A DNA stretch of 64,000 nt from Vibrio tarriae (GTDB taxonomy: Bacteria; Pseudomonadota; Gammaproteobacteria; Enterobacterales; Vibrionaceae). Of the stretch, positions 25,556-33,676 are shown one piece after another. The DNA lies in contig NZ_CP022352.1 of the NCBI RefSeq assembly GCF_002216685.1, positions 124,001 through 188,000 of the forward strand. The letters are read 5' to 3'. Numbering within the stretch: position 1 is the stretch's first letter; every line of letters starts with the position of its first letter. The translations under genes and the position numbers were made by a program. The notes below the pieces were generated by a model. It worked only from the letters and a program-made list of their open reading frames with translations, was not told the DNA's origin and did not search any database.

Positions 25556-25745
25556 GCCGCTCAACTCTGCGCCACTGACTCGTCACTATTAGGTCACTAT
25601 AGCTTAAACCACGACTCGATAAACTAGCTTCGATAACGACGCCATACAAATGAGACAAAGTTTTTACTTCTTCTACGAGGCGAAGGTATTTGTCGTCTGC
25701 TGTGGTGTCATGAACGATACATCCATCAAGCGAACACTTATCATA
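25556..25745 (-). pseudogene. Possible remnant of a truncated cassette gene
   Basis: The minus-strand frame CIVHDTTADDKYLRLVEEVK continues through SHLYGVVIEASLSSRGLSYS into the attC, reads like protein, but begins after a TGA with no start codon or ribosome site. I read it as the 3' end of a gene whose 5' part was lost when the lipoprotein region (25800-27072) joined the cassette. The rest of 25746-26066 holds an imperfect hairpin (GCAGCCCACAGCTGC, about 25832) and the lipoprotein leader. Confidence 0.35.
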
Positions 25746-26066
25746 TCAAAACTTCTCACCGAGATTCGCAAGCAAACTGGCGTGGTGTTTACCGCTGTCG
25801 CTTAGCCCTCAACGAGATTAGGCAGCCCACAGCTGCTTTTTGTGTTTACTTAATCAAATCCATAGGTTCTTATCCGGCTTATAATCCAAGCCATTAAACT
25901 GTCAGCTTTGTGACAATAATCTCCAATGTCAATGCCTATTCCCAACTTAAACAAAGAGTTATAAGCGCTGACTTCCAGTTTTTTACATTTTCACATTGAA
26001 TCTCTCATGAGTTTATTACATAGTTAACTTGATTTTATAAACCTCGATATATCATAGGGATATGCA

Positions 26067-26921
26067 GTGAAGATTTATCTAGCCTTATTTGCCACGCTTC
26101 TTGTTGGTTGTGCCAGCAAGCAACCAAAATTTGAAAGTGCACCGGCCAACGCACAGACCATCAATCTATACCTGTTTGAAAAAGCGCAAGATACTAACGC
26201 AGGGCTCCAGAACTACTACCAAAATCCAGAACTCATGAATGAGATTGCGAAAAGCAACACGCCTGTAGCCCTGCAAAACACATTTAGCGGGGATATGGCA
26301 GCCTCTGCGGGTGGTGCGATCGGTGGTGCGATTGTAGGCGCATTAATCGAGGCTGAAATGAAAGCGATTGAGGCCTATCGACTAACTCTTGGTCTGCATG
26401 CCAACAACCCTCAACTTGAAGCCTATTTTAAGCAAGGCTTTTCATCACAACGCCCAGGCAACTGGAAGAATGTGAATACCAGCTTTTCTGATGGTGCTTT
26501 GCAGTTATACCCAAACAGCAACGCCAATGAAATGAACGTTTCCGTTAGTTGGAATCACTATATCAATCCTATCGACAACATGTTCCAAAGCGGCCTACAA
26601 ATCGTGTACGAGTTCGATGTCATCAGTGTTGATCCAGAAGATAACTCTTTGGACAAATTAAAATACTCTGTGATATTCGGATACTCGAAGGCTGGTGGCC
26701 TTGAAGAAAGTGAAAAACAGCTCTTGGCGAATGACAAGGCGCTATACAACAAAGTGTCGGAAACAGCGTTCAAGAGTGCGGCTAAGTTTATCTATCATCA
26801 ACTAGATAACATCAAAGAGGAGAAACACATTGAATTGGCCTCTCCAGAACAAACGGATGGCTTTACCATGCACCACCATTACCTAAACTCAGCTGCTGCA
26901 ATATCTACCGTAGAGTTTTAA
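26067..26921 (+). CDS. Outer-membrane lipoprotein with glycine-zipper segment (reversed gene)
   Basis: 284 residues starting at GTG 26067 (AGGGA seven bases upstream). Signal peptide with lipobox LLVGC-ASK; Ser at +3 and no Asp at +2 fit outer-membrane sorting. A glycine-zipper-like stretch, AASAGGAIGGAIVGALIEAE, lies at about 78-97, followed by an alpha/beta domain. It lies on the plus strand with its own leader and is the largest reversed cassette gene. I do not recognise the family. Its size, strand and mixed surroundings suggest ordinary chromosomal DNA captured into a cassette. Confidence 0.8.
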   Translation: MKIYLALFATLLVGCASKQPKFESAPANAQTINLYLFEKAQDTNAGLQNYYQNPELMNEIAKSNTPVALQNTFSGDMAASAGGAIGGAIVGALIEAEMKAIEAYRLTLGLHANNPQLEAYFKQGFSSQRPGNWKNVNTSFSDGALQLYPNSNANEMNVSVSWNHYINPIDNMFQSGLQIVYEFDVISVDPEDNSLDKLKYSVIFGYSKAGGLEESEKQLLANDKALYNKVSETAFKSAAKFIYHQLDNIKEEKHIELASPEQTDGFTMHHHYLNSAAAISTVEF

Positions 26922-27072
26922 TTGTCTCTGGTGATAGTGAAAAAGCGATAACCTCTCATGAAAAACTAAAAAACCATGACAAAAGTCTGCCTAGTTTTGG
27001 ACTTAGCTGCAACAGTATGGGCTTAGCTTTCTTCCTGAATAGTTTAGTACTATCTCACTCCTTGTGTAGGGC

Positions 27073-27194
27073 TAACGCCCGCCTAAGGGGCTGACAACGC
27101 ATTACACAAAACTCAAACACAACAACCGTAACCACCGCGGCTCATAGGGACTGGAAACGCCACGCGTTGACAGTCCCTCTTGAGGCGTTTGTTA
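27073..27194 (-). repeat. attC site (VCR)
   Basis: Closes the second zinc-ribbon cassette 27195-27539. Confidence 0.95.
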
Positions 27195-27215
27195 GCTCTC
27201 TGCTTAGCGAATAAG

Positions 27216-27458
27216 TTACTGAAATTGTTCACCATGATTTTCTAAAGTTGCGCTGCCACAAATAGCACAAACAACATATCTATCTGTTAATTCTAACGAA
27301 ACGCCACCAGGTAAAGAGGCTGCCGAACTACTAAAAAATCCATCTAGAAATGCTTTGAACTGCTCTCTTTTGGACTTACCGTACTTTGATGGCTTTTGCT
27401 TCATCACTTCTTTATGTTCAGTGTTCTTCCCACACTTTTCACAAAACCTTGTGCTCAT
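27216..27458 (-). CDS. Zinc-ribbon small protein, copy 2
   Basis: 80 residues, identical in sequence to the protein at 17923-18165 although the DNA differs at several synonymous sites. That silent-only pattern indicates purifying selection on the peptide. The leader differs by a small indel (TTAGTTTTTTGGAC), which breaks the longer in-frame extension seen in the other copy. Confidence 0.82.
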   Translation of the reverse strand: MSTRFCEKCGKNTEHKEVMKQKPSKYGKSKREQFKAFLDGFFSSSAASLPGGVSLELTDRYVVCAICGSATLENHGEQFQ

Positions 27459-27539
27459 ACTATCTCCTGAAATATCGCTAAAAAAAATTTCAAATCCAGC
27501 TTAGTTTTTTGGACTCCACGATGAACTTTGAAAGAGAGC

Positions 27540-27662
27540 TAACGCCCGCCTAAGGGGCTGACAACGCATAACAACCAAACTCAAACACAACAACTGCAAC
27601 CACCGCGGCTCATTGGGACTGGAAACGCCACGCGTTGACAGTCCCTCTTGAGGCGTTTGTTA
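27540..27662 (-). repeat. attC site (VCR)
   Basis: Closes the cassette 27663-28046. Confidence 0.95.
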
Positions 27663-27697
27663 TGTGCGTGGTCAAGATTGCACTCGAATTGGTTTTC

Positions 27698-27714
27698 GCC
27701 GGAATTTCACCGGC
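27698..27714 (-). other. GC hairpin over the peptide stop codon
   Basis: GCCGG (27698-27702) and CCGGC (27710-27714) form a 5-bp stem with the TGA stop in its 7-base loop. No T-run follows, so it is not a classic terminator. Confidence 0.5.
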
Positions 27715-27823
27715 TCATCAGTAGGTTGAACCTAAAACCGCGGTTGAGTCCCGCTGATGATAGAACCTTTAGAGTTGCATATTGAATAATGTTCGATACG
27801 TGTTTAAAGATTTCTACTACCAT
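27707..27823 (-). CDS. Possible 38-residue peptide with a near-consensus ribosome site
   Basis: ATG 27823 is preceded by AAAGGAGGAGTGCTT, the strongest Shine-Dalgarno sequence in the array. The peptide starts MVVEIFKHVSNIIQYATLKV and ends NRGFRFNLLMSR; amphipathic N-terminal half, basic C-terminal half. The frame is open upstream to 27964 (with a hydrophobic MGFWASFLLAELVGFLTS stretch), so an 85-residue form is an alternative. The stop codon sits in the loop of a GCCGG/CCGGC hairpin. No family recognised. Confidence 0.45.
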   Translation of the reverse strand: MVVEIFKHVSNIIQYATLKVLSSAGLNRGFRFNLLMSR

Positions 27824-28046
27824 AAGCACTCCTCCTTTAGTTTGAGACGTGAGAAAACCAACAAGTTCTGCCAACAAAAATGAAGCCCAAAAGCCCATTT
27901 GTTCAGGTTGTAAGTAAATGAAGGTTGCCATCATCAGCCTAAGGGAACCACCGCAAAGGGACATTTAATGTTTCGGCTTTACTCTACTTACATTTATATT
28001 TTGACATGGAACCTAATGATAACTAACCATTTTTTTAGAAAGCACA

Positions 28047-28169
28047 TAACGCCCGCCTAAGGGGCTGGCAACGCATAACAACCAAACTCAAACACAACAA
28101 CCGAAACCACCGCGGCTCAATGGGACTGGAAACGCCGCGCGTTGACAGTCCCTCTTGAGGCGTTTGTTA
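28047..28169 (-). repeat. attC site (VCR)
   Basis: Closes the DUF3024 cassette 28170-28612. Confidence 0.95.
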
Positions 28170-28184
28170 TGTACGTGGTTGAGA

Positions 28185-28532
28185 TTATCCCCAGAAACAG
28201 CCGTAAGCATCGTCTTGTAATATCTCAAAGAAAACCTCTAGAAATTTAACTTCAGGAATCGGTTCGTATGCATGCCATTTTAAATCTGATTTCATCCAGT
28301 AAATTTTCCACTCGTTCCGCGATTTGTAGTATTTGACTCTCGCTACTGGATGTTCAATTTTTTCTGATGGATCATTCCATCTGGGACGTATTTCGAAAAT
28401 TTCGATTGCCTGCCCATCTAGACGATAGCCAATATCAACTTGATCTCGAATTTCTACTGGTGGTCGGCAAGTTTCTAGATACTTTTCCACTGCCTTTTCG
28501 TAACGTTTTTGTTCAATTTCTGAGAATGCCAT
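28185..28532 (-). CDS. DUF3024 protein
   Basis: 115 residues of the DUF3024 family, recognised by the N-terminal helix VEKYLETCRPPVEIRDQVDI, the strand set GQAIEIFEIRPRWNDP and the ARVKYYKSRNEWKIYWMKSD core. The family is frequent in Vibrio and marine integron cassettes and has no established function. ATG at 28532 follows GGGGTAATAGAT. Confidence 0.9.
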   Translation of the reverse strand: MAFSEIEQKRYEKAVEKYLETCRPPVEIRDQVDIGYRLDGQAIEIFEIRPRWNDPSEKIEHPVARVKYYKSRNEWKIYWMKSDLKWHAYEPIPEVKFLEVFFEILQDDAYGCFWG

Positions 28533-28612
28533 ATCTATTACCCCACGAATTCAAGTCCGAAGTTTACGGCTAGCTCTCATCTGTTGACTAGGTTATTTTA
28601 AGAAAAAGTACA

Positions 28613-28734
28613 TAACGCCCGCCTAAGGGGCTGGCAACGCATAACACTAAACTCAGCCACAACAGCCGTAACCACTGCGGCTCATTGGGACTGGAAACGC
28701 CACGCGTTGACAGTCCCTCTTGAGGCGTTTGTTA
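28613..28734 (-). repeat. attC site (VCR)
   Basis: Closes the cassette 28735-29003. Confidence 0.95.
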
Positions 28735-28741
28735 TGTGTAT

Positions 28742-28981
28742 TTAAAGTGATGCTTCACAAATAAGTTGATACAGCTCTTTACGCTTTGGCATGTTAGGTT
28801 TTCCAGACACTTTTATCGCTTTATCTAGATCGTATAGGAATCCTTTCCCTGGGGCACTTCTACCAGTTTTAAGGCCATCAGCAATAATATCCAGCCACTT
28901 TTCTTTCACGTCGCCTTCCATGTAATAAGAAGCGAATTGATACATTGCATCATAGCACTCCTCATTGGTAGGGAAATCCAT
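28742..28981 (-). CDS. Small acidic helical protein, unknown function
   Basis: 79 residues: MDFPTNEECYDAMYQFASYY, then GDVKEKWLDIIADGLKTGRS and a C-terminal KRKELYQLICEASL helix. The start at 28981 has GGAGGAAACAAAG upstream; ATGs further upstream lie in the leader and attC. I do not recognise a family. Single gene of one of the shortest coding cassettes here. Confidence 0.7.
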   Translation of the reverse strand: MDFPTNEECYDAMYQFASYYMEGDVKEKWLDIIADGLKTGRSAPGKGFLYDLDKAIKVSGKPNMPKRKELYQLICEASL

Positions 28982-29003
28982 CTTTGTTTCCTCCATATGC
29001 ACA

Positions 29004-29125
29004 TAACGCCCGCCTAAGGGGCTGGCAACGCATAACACTAAACTCAAACACAACAACCGTAACCACCGCGGCTCATTGGGACTGGAAACGCCACGCGTTG
29101 CCAGTCCCTCTTGAGGCGTTTGTTA
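29004..29125 (-). repeat. attC site (VCR)
   Basis: Closes the gene-less cassette 29126-29541; CGCGTTGCCAGTCC variant. Confidence 0.94.
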
Positions 29126-29541
29126 GCTTCGTAGTCTATTGTTTAACAATGATTTTTTAAACACATTTACTTGAAAGGCATTTTACGCAAAAGCATCATA
29201 CAAACACACGTCCAACGCCAAAAGCTGTGAAGTTGGCTGCCAAAACTTAAAACGATCTAGGCTAAGTTGGCCACGGTTAAGAGTCCGCGACAAAGAAAAC
29301 CAGATCACAGCGATGATGCAGCCTTTTGTGAAACCAAACTTGCCGTGTGGAACATTCAACAACCTTGAAGCATCGAGGCTTGTGGGTTTTCAGCGGCTTT
29401 GAACCTGCTGAACGTTCAACGCTTTCTACCAAGTCAGCATCAAGGAAAAACACAAAAGCCAACTTGTGAAAATTGACCGCTAAATGATGAGTTTTCAATG
29501 TAAATTAGCTTATATTTTGTTGATTCTAGCCTTTAAGAAGC
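29126..29541. other. Gene-less cassette, family A, subfamily 2
   Basis: 416 bp. A 73-codon minus-strand frame is open but uses a different frame from relatives in its last part (..VFFVADS). Ends TTAGCTTC / GAAGCTAA; ATTGTTTAACAAT palindrome near the left end. Confidence 0.78.
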
Positions 29542-29664
29542 TAACGCCCGCCTAAGGGGCTGACAACGCATTACCACAAAACTCAAACACAACAACCGAA
29601 ACCACCGCGGCTCAATGGGACTGGAAACGCCATGCGTTGACAGTCCCTCTTGAGGCGTTTGTTA
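29542..29664 (-). repeat. attC site (VCR)
   Basis: Closes the three-gene cassette 29665-30574 and supplies the TAA of its last gene. Confidence 0.95.
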
Positions 29665-29820
29665 GCTGCGCTTTATCGGTTGTGGAGGTGTTGGACGTAA
29701 CTCTTGCAAGCCTTCAACACTACTTTTAACTTCACCACCAGTATTTGTAAGAATACGATCTAATTCTTGCTTTTTATTGAGGTCAACAAGAGGTTGGGGT
29801 TTATCTATCGGTTTTGTCAT
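29662..29820 (-). CDS. Small proline-rich protein B of the three-gene cassette
   Basis: 52 residues: MTKPIDKPQPLVDLNKKQEL, a central helix, then GGEVKSSVEGLQELRPTPPQ and a basic end. Its ATG overlaps the stop of the gene before it (ATGA) and has a perfect GGAGG nine bases upstream inside that gene. It shares the pattern TGGEvKSsvEG..LRPxPPQ with the 38-residue protein, so the two are homologous. Short, polar, probably soluble. Unknown family. Confidence 0.7.
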   Translation of the reverse strand: MTKPIDKPQPLVDLNKKQELDRILTNTGGEVKSSVEGLQELRPTPPQPIKRS

Positions 29821-29933
29821 TTTTTCTTACCTCCATTATTTTGTGGAGGCTGCGGTCTTAAATTAGCCGCACCTTCAAGACTCTTCTTCTCGCCTGTTGT
29901 AACAATTCTTTTATTAGTTTGATTATTGCTCAT
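29817..29933 (-). CDS. Small proline-rich protein A of the three-gene cassette
   Basis: 38 residues: MSNNQTNKRIVTTGEKKSLE, then GAANLRPQPPQ and a GGKKK end. It starts 8 bases after the stop of the membrane-protein gene with GGTGAATAT upstream and overlaps the next gene by four bases. The TGE-x-KSLEG..NLRPxPPQ core is repeated in the 52-residue neighbour. Two tiny paralogues in a coupled operon strongly suggest both are real and interact with the membrane protein or each other. Confidence 0.68.
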   Translation of the reverse strand: MSNNQTNKRIVTTGEKKSLEGAANLRPQPPQNNGGKKK

Positions 29934-29941
29934 ATATTCAC

Positions 29942-30487
29942 CTAAATACCCGAGGCTATATAGCCAAGAGAAATTGTAGTTATTAAACCAAGTATGAATG
30001 ACCCAAGAACTATACGATCGGCTGCCTTAAGGCGTTTGCTAAGAAGTTCCGCTTTCTTCTGTGATTCGCGAGCCGAATTTAAAACCGCGATAATATAATC
30101 ACCATTAATTTTGAACACTTGAATCACGATAACGATTGAGACTAAAAAGCATAAACTAGCAACACAAAATAGAATTAACTCTAACCCTATGAGCTTTTCA
30201 TCACCTAAGTTGGCAAAAGTTGCTAAATATCCAATACCTACTACTGCCAAGGTGAGGATACTTTTATCTTTTTCCATCCTAGTACCAAAAAATGCAGCAT
30301 ATGACTGACTATGGTACTCCACATCACGAGCTTCATATTGGCTAAACTCATTAATGCAATGTTCTCTTTCATTAAGAGCGTTACTCCACTTCTCAAGTCT
30401 TTGTTGCTCTTTTAGCAACTCACTTTTGAGACGATTGAGTTCGCTTTTTTCACGTACATCACGCAACTTATTAATTATATCGCTCAC
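29942..30487 (-). CDS. Three-TM membrane protein with N-terminal coiled coil
   Basis: 181 residues, GTG start at 30487. Residues 13-42 form a charged coiled coil (RLKSELLKEQQRLEKWSNAL); three hydrophobic segments lie at about 76-94, 103-124 and 159-178, with a basic loop (SQKKAELLSKRLKAADR) between the second and third. The layout recalls SLATT-like pore-forming effectors of nucleotide-dependent defence systems, but I cannot assign it to that family. First gene of a coupled three-gene cassette. Confidence 0.75.
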   Translation of the reverse strand: MSDIINKLRDVREKSELNRLKSELLKEQQRLEKWSNALNEREHCINEFSQYEARDVEYHSQSYAAFFGTRMEKDKSILTLAVVGIGYLATFANLGDEKLIGLELILFCVASLCFLVSIVIVIQVFKINGDYIIAVLNSARESQKKAELLSKRLKAADRIVLGSFILGLITTISLGYIASGI

Positions 30488-30574
30488 ACAAAACCATATG
30501 GTAAATCATTCATACACAGCGCAAATCTAGCAAAATTCGTTGCAAATGGCTATCCAACTCAGACGCAAAGCAGC

Positions 30575-30696
30575 TAACGCCCGCCTAAGGGGCTGACAAC
30601 GCATCACCACTAAACTCAAACACAACAACTGCAACCACCGCGGCTCATTGGGACTGAAAACGCTACGCGTTGGCAGTCCCTTTGAGGCGTTTGTTA
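30575..30696 (-). repeat. attC site (VCR, short-arm variant)
   Basis: GGCAGTCCCTTTGAGG variant; closes the gene-less cassette 30697-31110. Confidence 0.94.
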
Positions 30697-31110
30697 GCTT
30701 CGTAGCCCATTGTTTACCAATGATTTTTTAAACAAATTCGCTTGAAATACATTTTACGCAAAAGCATCACACAAACACACGTCCAACGCCAAAAGCTGTG
30801 AAGTTGGCTACCAGAACTTAAAACGACCTAGGCTAAGTTGGCCACAGTTAAGAGTCCGCGACAAAGAATGCAAGATCACAGCGATGATGCAGCCTTTTGT
30901 GAAACCAAACTTTCCGAGTGGAACATCCAACAGCGTTGAAGCATCGAGGTTTGATGGTTTTCAGCAACTTTGAAACTGCTGAACATTCCACACTTTCTAC
31001 CAAGTCAGCATCAGAAAGACTCGAAAGCCAAGTTGTGGAATTTGAACGCTAAAAGCGGATTTTTCACAGCAAATGAGCTTAGATTTTGATGGTTCTAGCC
31101 TTTAAGAAGC
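30697..31110. other. Gene-less cassette, family A, subfamily 2
   Basis: 414 bp, no credible gene. Ends TTAGCTTC / GAAGCTAA. CATTGTTTACCAATG then T6 near the left end. Confidence 0.8.
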
Positions 31111-31233
31111 TAACGCCCGCCTAAGGGGCTGGCAACGCATTACCACTAAACCCAAACACAACAACTGCAACCATCGCGGCTCAATGGGACTGGAAACGCC
31201 GCGCGTTGACAGTCCCTCTTGAGGCGTTTGTTA
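31111..31233 (-). repeat. attC site (VCR)
   Basis: Closes the GNAT cassette 31234-31703. Confidence 0.95.
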
Positions 31234-31250
31234 TAAGCAAGATACCAACG

Positions 31251-31664
31251 TTACAGAAGCTCTTCTAAATCCGACATTAGCCATGCGCTGTTATGCTGCT
31301 TAAAACCAATTTTTGGATAGTATTCAGTTGCTTGTGGTGCTGATAACAAAATCAACTTACAACCTTTTTTAAGACTAGCGAAAGTCTGTCGGATCAATTC
31401 TTTACCAATACCTTTCGATTGGACCTGCTCCGAGACAGCCAAATCCGATAAGTAGCAGCAGTAATGAAAATCTGTCACCGAGCGAGCAATACCGACAAGC
31501 CGCTCACCAATCCAAGCTGAAACAAGCAAATCCGTATTTGCCAACATCCCACTGATACATTCGTAATTATCGGTTGGACGTCTAGCTCCAAGCGTTGTCT
31601 GATTGAGGAGTTCCACAAACTGCTCTGGCGTAATTAGGCGATTTACAAAATATTCAACTTCCAT
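31251..31664 (-). CDS. GNAT-family N-acetyltransferase
   Basis: 137 residues. The acetyl-CoA loop is QSKGIG (82-87) followed by KELIRQTFASLKKG, and the family end is EYYPKIGFKQHNSAW. The short N-terminal half and the LVSAWIGERLVGIARSVTDF strand pair resemble small aminoglycoside- or polyamine-type GNATs; acceptor unknown. ATG at 31664 with GGAAAGTG upstream. Confidence 0.9.
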   Translation of the reverse strand: MEVEYFVNRLITPEQFVELLNQTTLGARRPTDNYECISGMLANTDLLVSAWIGERLVGIARSVTDFHYCCYLSDLAVSEQVQSKGIGKELIRQTFASLKKGCKLILLSAPQATEYYPKIGFKQHNSAWLMSDLEELL

Positions 31665-31703
31665 TTTTCACTTTCCTTTAAAGCCCAAACTTCAACTTGC
31701 TTA

Positions 31704-31826
31704 TAACGCCCGCCTAAGGGGCTGGCAACGCACTACCACTAAACTCAAACACAACAACTGCAACCACCGCGGCTCATTGGGACTGGAAACGCCACGCGTT
31801 GACAGTCCCTCTTGAGGCGTTTGTTA
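31704..31826 (-). repeat. attC site (VCR)
   Basis: Closes the DUF1289 cassette 31827-32213. Confidence 0.95.
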
Positions 31827-31936
31827 TGTGTGTGTTTCTGATACCCACCCTTCCATTTAAAGGGGTAGCGAAAGGCATTTATGCCAAACGACATTCGATA
31901 AAAAACTATCATATACACAAGGCCAAGATGCTTCAT
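31745..31936 (-). CDS. Possible small ORF overlapping the DUF1289 stop and running into attC
   Basis: The ATG overlaps the DUF1289 stop (ATGA), so it could be translated by coupling. About 38 residues are cassette-specific (MKHLGLVYMIVFYRMSFGIN..), after which the frame reads through the attC (NKRLKRDCQRVAFP). The attC-encoded tail is the same one that any frame entering a VCR here would give. A cassette-specific basic membrane peptide is possible; a chance frame is about as likely. Confidence 0.3.
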   Translation of the reverse strand: MKHLGLVYMIVFYRMSFGINAFRYPFKWKGGYQKHTHNKRLKRDCQRVAFPVPMSRGGCSCCV

Positions 31937-32154
31937 GTCGATATATTTCGGCTATGAAATCTAGCTAAGCCATTGATTAATACCTCTTGTTTCTCGCCAT
32001 TTGTTGCACTACTCCAACGACATATCTCGTCAAAAGTCCTACCACAACCTATGCAGATGTCTTTGTCATCTAAACAACAATGACGAACACAAGGGCTCTT
32101 ATATGAACACGTTTCAATCGGTTCAGCTCTTTTAGCGTTTTGATTTTCAGACAT
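31933..32154 (-). CDS. DUF1289 protein (cysteine-rich, putative metal-binding)
   Basis: 73 residues: PCVRHCCLDDKDICIGCGRT gives the DUF1289 cysteine pattern (C-x3-C-C-x6-C-x2-C), then FDEICRWSSATNGEKQEVL. The spacing suggests an Fe-S or zinc site. Role unknown in the family. ATG at 32154 follows GAGGTGCACT; upstream in-frame codons lie in the leader and lack a ribosome site. Confidence 0.9.
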   Translation of the reverse strand: MSENQNAKRAEPIETCSYKSPCVRHCCLDDKDICIGCGRTFDEICRWSSATNGEKQEVLINGLARFHSRNIST

Positions 32155-32213
32155 AGTGCACCTCACGTCTGAATTATAAGCGCAGAGCTGTGAAAACTTT
32201 CCAGAAAAACACA

Positions 32214-32333
32214 TAACGCCTTGTTAAGGGGTGAGCAACGCAATACCAATGTCACCGCATACCACCCTAATCACTAACACCAACGCATAGTAAGAATGCC
32301 ACGCGTTGCGAATCCCTCTTGAACAATTTGTTA
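32214..32333 (-). repeat. attC site, non-VCR class G
   Basis: Closes the GIY-YIG-like cassette 32334-32851; TTAAGGGGTGAGCAACGC arm. Confidence 0.9.
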
Positions 32334-32816
32334 TGTGCGTACTGTTTGTAGCAATTGCTCTGATAATTCAGAAAATTGTTCAATGAGCCAAGTTAAACCA
32401 TCATTCATATTGCACTCAAGCTCATTTATAAGTGCTAACTCTCGGGAATTTAGGTCTTGCTTAGCTACGTTTTCAATTGGGTAATGCTCTATATCCCAAC
32501 CCCGTTTTTGAGCATTAGCTAACACAAGATGAACGTAACGGTATTTCAAGTTACCTAGTGATTGAAGAGAACCATCTCTTTTTAACACTGGTCGTCGAGA
32601 CTTTCCTTCGAGAATCTTTGCCACATTAGACTTGTACTCATTCAGCCTCGCTTTCTTCGAGGCTTTTCCAATATAGCGAAACTCCTTTTTTTCAGCAGAG
32701 ATCTTAATGAAATACAGGTATGGTTGAGTGAGATCGATTTGCTTAGGGTTTGTCCAATCAAACATTAAATCAGTCCTTGATAGTTGATTATCACTGATAC
32801 CAAGATTAACAGACAT
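32331..32816 (-). CDS. GIY-YIG-like nuclease protein
   Basis: 161 residues. YLYFI (33-37) and FRYIGKASKKARLNEY (46-61) match the GIY and YIG strands and the following Arg helix; E126 in NSRELALINEL is at the place of the metal-binding Glu. So the GIY-YIG core is complete, although GIY is YLYFI here. Stand-alone GIY-YIG cassettes may cut foreign DNA. Non-VCR attC, hence probably imported. ATG 32816 has only a weak ribosome site. Confidence 0.78.
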   Translation of the reverse strand: MSVNLGISDNQLSRTDLMFDWTNPKQIDLTQPYLYFIKISAEKKEFRYIGKASKKARLNEYKSNVAKILEGKSRRPVLKRDGSLQSLGNLKYRYVHLVLANAQKRGWDIEHYPIENVAKQDLNSRELALINELECNMNDGLTWLIEQFSELSEQLLQTVRT

Positions 32817-32851
32817 GGTTATCTAAAGTTTAAGACTTTTTCCAAAGCACA

Positions 32852-32974
32852 TAACGCCCGCCTAAGGGGCTGACAACGCATCACCGCTAAACTCAAACAC
32901 ACCAACCGTAACCACCGCGGCTCAATGGGACTGGAAACGCCGCGCGTTGACAGTCCCTCTTGAGGCGTTTGTTA
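32852..32974 (-). repeat. attC site (VCR)
   Basis: Closes the cassette 32975-33553. Confidence 0.95.
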
Positions 32975-32982
32975 GCACGTTT

Positions 32983-33537
32983 TCAACACACTTGATTTCT
33001 ATAATATTCACTTAACCCGAATTTTATCGAAAACGCCTGTTCAGGAACCAATCTAGAATACTTAACTGCATTTTCGAATACATTTCCTAGTTCGTCGGGC
33101 TTTTTGCCTTGATGAGTTTTAGAAAGAACCATTCGAAAATTACCCCAATACATATTCATTTTTCCAGACATGCCGTTTACTTTTTCACTTAAAGTCGGAA
33201 CATAAAGATCAACGAGCATTTGCAATCTAGAACATTTATCACACAAAACACGGTATTTCGCATCATAGTCACTCATGCTTAAATTTGCCTCCCAATCGAT
33301 ATTGAGAAACGTAAGTGAAAACTCTCTTCCTAGTTCGGATACCAATACATGTGCTTCTTCAATTTTTGTTTCTAGCTTATCGATTAATACTTTTTGCTTT
33401 TCTTGTGCCAATTCAGCTTGCTTAGCTCGGAACTCCAAATTAATACGTTGCTCCAGAAGTTTACGTTGTCCCCAAAAAGTAAATACTGCTCCTAACGAAG
33501 CGCTAATCAAAGCTAGAAGCCCACTGGATATGTCCAT
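32983..33537 (-). CDS. Membrane-anchored coiled-coil protein, unknown function
   Basis: 184 residues. One N-terminal membrane span (LLALISASLGAVFTFWG, about 7-23) is followed by a coiled coil (EFRAKQAELAQEKQKVLIDK, about 36-70) and a helical C-terminal domain with two Cys in VLCDKCSRLQ. Predicted cytoplasmic with an inner-membrane anchor. ATG at 33537 has GGAGGAATA upstream. Family not recognised. Confidence 0.75.
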   Translation of the reverse strand: MDISSGLLALISASLGAVFTFWGQRKLLEQRINLEFRAKQAELAQEKQKVLIDKLETKIEEAHVLVSELGREFSLTFLNIDWEANLSMSDYDAKYRVLCDKCSRLQMLVDLYVPTLSEKVNGMSGKMNMYWGNFRMVLSKTHQGKKPDELGNVFENAVKYSRLVPEQAFSIKFGLSEYYRNQVC

Positions 33538-33553
33538 TATTCCTCCGAAGTGC

Positions 33554-33676
33554 TAACGCCCGCCTAAGGGGCTGACAACGCATTACCACAAAACTCAAAC
33601 ACAACAACTGAAACCACTTCGGCTCATTGGGACTGGAAACGCCACGCGTTGACAGTCCCTCTTGAGGCGTTTGTTA
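33554..33676 (-). repeat. attC site (VCR)
   Basis: Closes the SH3-domain cassette 33677-34033; ACCACTTCGGCTC variant in the loop. Confidence 0.94.

Noticed and set aside
25446..25658. DUF3265-like protein
   Set aside because: Its matching part (NAWHFYYAL..) is simply the translation of the divergent attC; only the upstream remnant may be real.
29277..29498. 73-codon frame in another family-A cassette
   Set aside because: Different frame from its relatives at one end, no ribosome site.
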